A DNA stretch of 5,720 bases from Rhodoferax sp. (GTDB lineage Bacteria; Pseudomonadota; Gammaproteobacteria; Burkholderiales; Burkholderiaceae_C). The notes below the pieces were generated by a model that was not told where the DNA came from, ran no database searches, and saw nothing but the letters and a program-made list of their open reading frames with translations. The position numbers were made by a program, and so were the translations under genes. The DNA is taken from assembly GCA_018882485.1 (NCBI GenBank), contig VERU01000190.1:1-5720 (forward strand), read 5' to 3'. This document shows positions 5,235 to 5,720 of this stretch, one piece after another (position 1 is the first letter of the stretch; each line of letters starts with the position of its first letter).

Positions 5235-5720
5235 TCAAGCGTAGCGCTTGCTGCGCAGGTTGTTCTTCATGTCGCGCAGCAGCGGCTGCAGGGTTTCGCC
5301 GCCGATGCGCAGCGCCACGCAGGTGGCCAGGATGTCGATCACCAGCAGGTGCAGCAGGCGCGAGACCATGGGGCTGTAGCGGTCGAAGCCCTCGGGATGG
5401 TCGGCCGCCAGGTGGATGTGGCCGGCCGAGGCCAGCGGCGAGCCGCTGGCCGTGATGACCAGCGTGGTGGCGCCGCGGCGGCGAGCGATGTCGCAGGCGT
5501 CCATCAGGTCGCGGGTGCGGCCCGAGTTGGAGATCACCACCACACAGTCGCCCGGTCCCAGGATGGACGCGCTCATCACCTGCATGTGGCCGTCGCTGTA
5601 GGCCACGGTGTGCATGCCCAGGCGGAAGAACTTGTGCTGCGCATCCTGCGCCACCACGCCGGAATTGCCCACCCCGTAGAACTCGATGCGCCGGCCTGCC
5701 CGGTAGGCGTCCACCAGTGC
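5235..5720 (-). CDS. RpiR/MurR-family transcriptional regulator (HexR-like), C-terminal SIS domain, 5' end outside window
   Basis: The visible 161 residues are almost wholly a sugar isomerase (SIS) domain, which in RpiR-family regulators binds a phosphorylated sugar and controls an N-terminal helix-turn-helix domain. The opening strand and loop 'RRIEFYGVGNSG' and the phosphosugar loop 'VVVISNSGRTRDL' are diagnostic. 'ATTLVITASGSPLAS' and the helix 'YSPMVSRLLHLLVIDILA' follow as expected. The closest type by eye is HexR, a regulator of glucose and Entner-Doudoroff metabolism responding to 2-keto-3-deoxy-6-phosphogluconate, but the ligand is not proven by these residues. Complete members are about 280-300 residues, so about 120-140, including the DNA-binding domain, lie beyond the right edge. 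The GTG at 5712-5714 is internal: the frame continues to the edge. The last coding bases contain CAAGCG/CGCTTG (5236-5250), a small hairpin across the stop region. Confidence 0.9.
   Translation of the reverse strand, partial: ALVDAYRAGRRIEFYGVGNSGVVAQDAQHKFFRLGMHTVAYSDGHMQVMSASILGPGDCVVVISNSGRTRDLMDACDIARRRGATTLVITASGSPLASAGHIHLAADHPEGFDRYSPMVSRLLHLLVIDILATCVALRIGGETLQPLLRDMKNNLRSKRYA

Overview
The window reads as ordinary chromosome from a GC-rich betaproteobacterium, most likely Burkholderiales and probably the Comamonadaceae. This rests on three things: a Porin_4-type porin with the order's typical signal peptide and His-Gln-Phe C-terminus, a bacterial Coq7 ubiquinone hydroxylase of the form usual in that family, and an RpiR/HexR-like regulator. 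The genus cannot be fixed from this sequence alone.

Layout, left to right. Positions 1-249 (+) hold the C-terminal part of an OsmC-family protein. It converges on coq7 (334-951, -), the di-iron hydroxylase of ubiquinone biosynthesis. A 265-base divergent intergenic region (952-1216) separates coq7 from a general porin (1217-2203, +). That region holds a good sigma-70-type promoter, a 16-base palindrome and a structured leader. The porin gene ends in a short hairpin followed by a strong intrinsic terminator (2250-2280). Next is an uncharacterised DUF3047-type predicted lipoprotein (2340-3116, +).

Then comes a compact type II toxin-antitoxin operon: a Phd/YefM-like antitoxin (3203-3439) and a PIN-domain (VapC-like) toxin (3443-3877). 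A 19-base palindrome sits on top of its probable promoter. Immediately downstream is an M20D-family metal-dependent amidohydrolase (3936-5174, +). It converges, across a 60-base gap filled with a 10-base tandem repeat, on the C-terminal sugar-phosphate-binding (SIS) domain of an RpiR/HexR-like regulator (5235 to beyond 5720, -).

The genes do not form one pathway. They are mostly single transcription units for housekeeping or envelope functions, with the toxin-antitoxin pair as the one accessory-looking module. I found no convincing previously undescribed system. The items most worth checking are the Phd-PIN pair with its operator, the porin leader with mutually exclusive hairpins, the palindrome between coq7 and the porin gene, and the unknown DUF3047 lipoprotein. 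No tRNA, rRNA, CRISPR array or insertion sequence was recognised.
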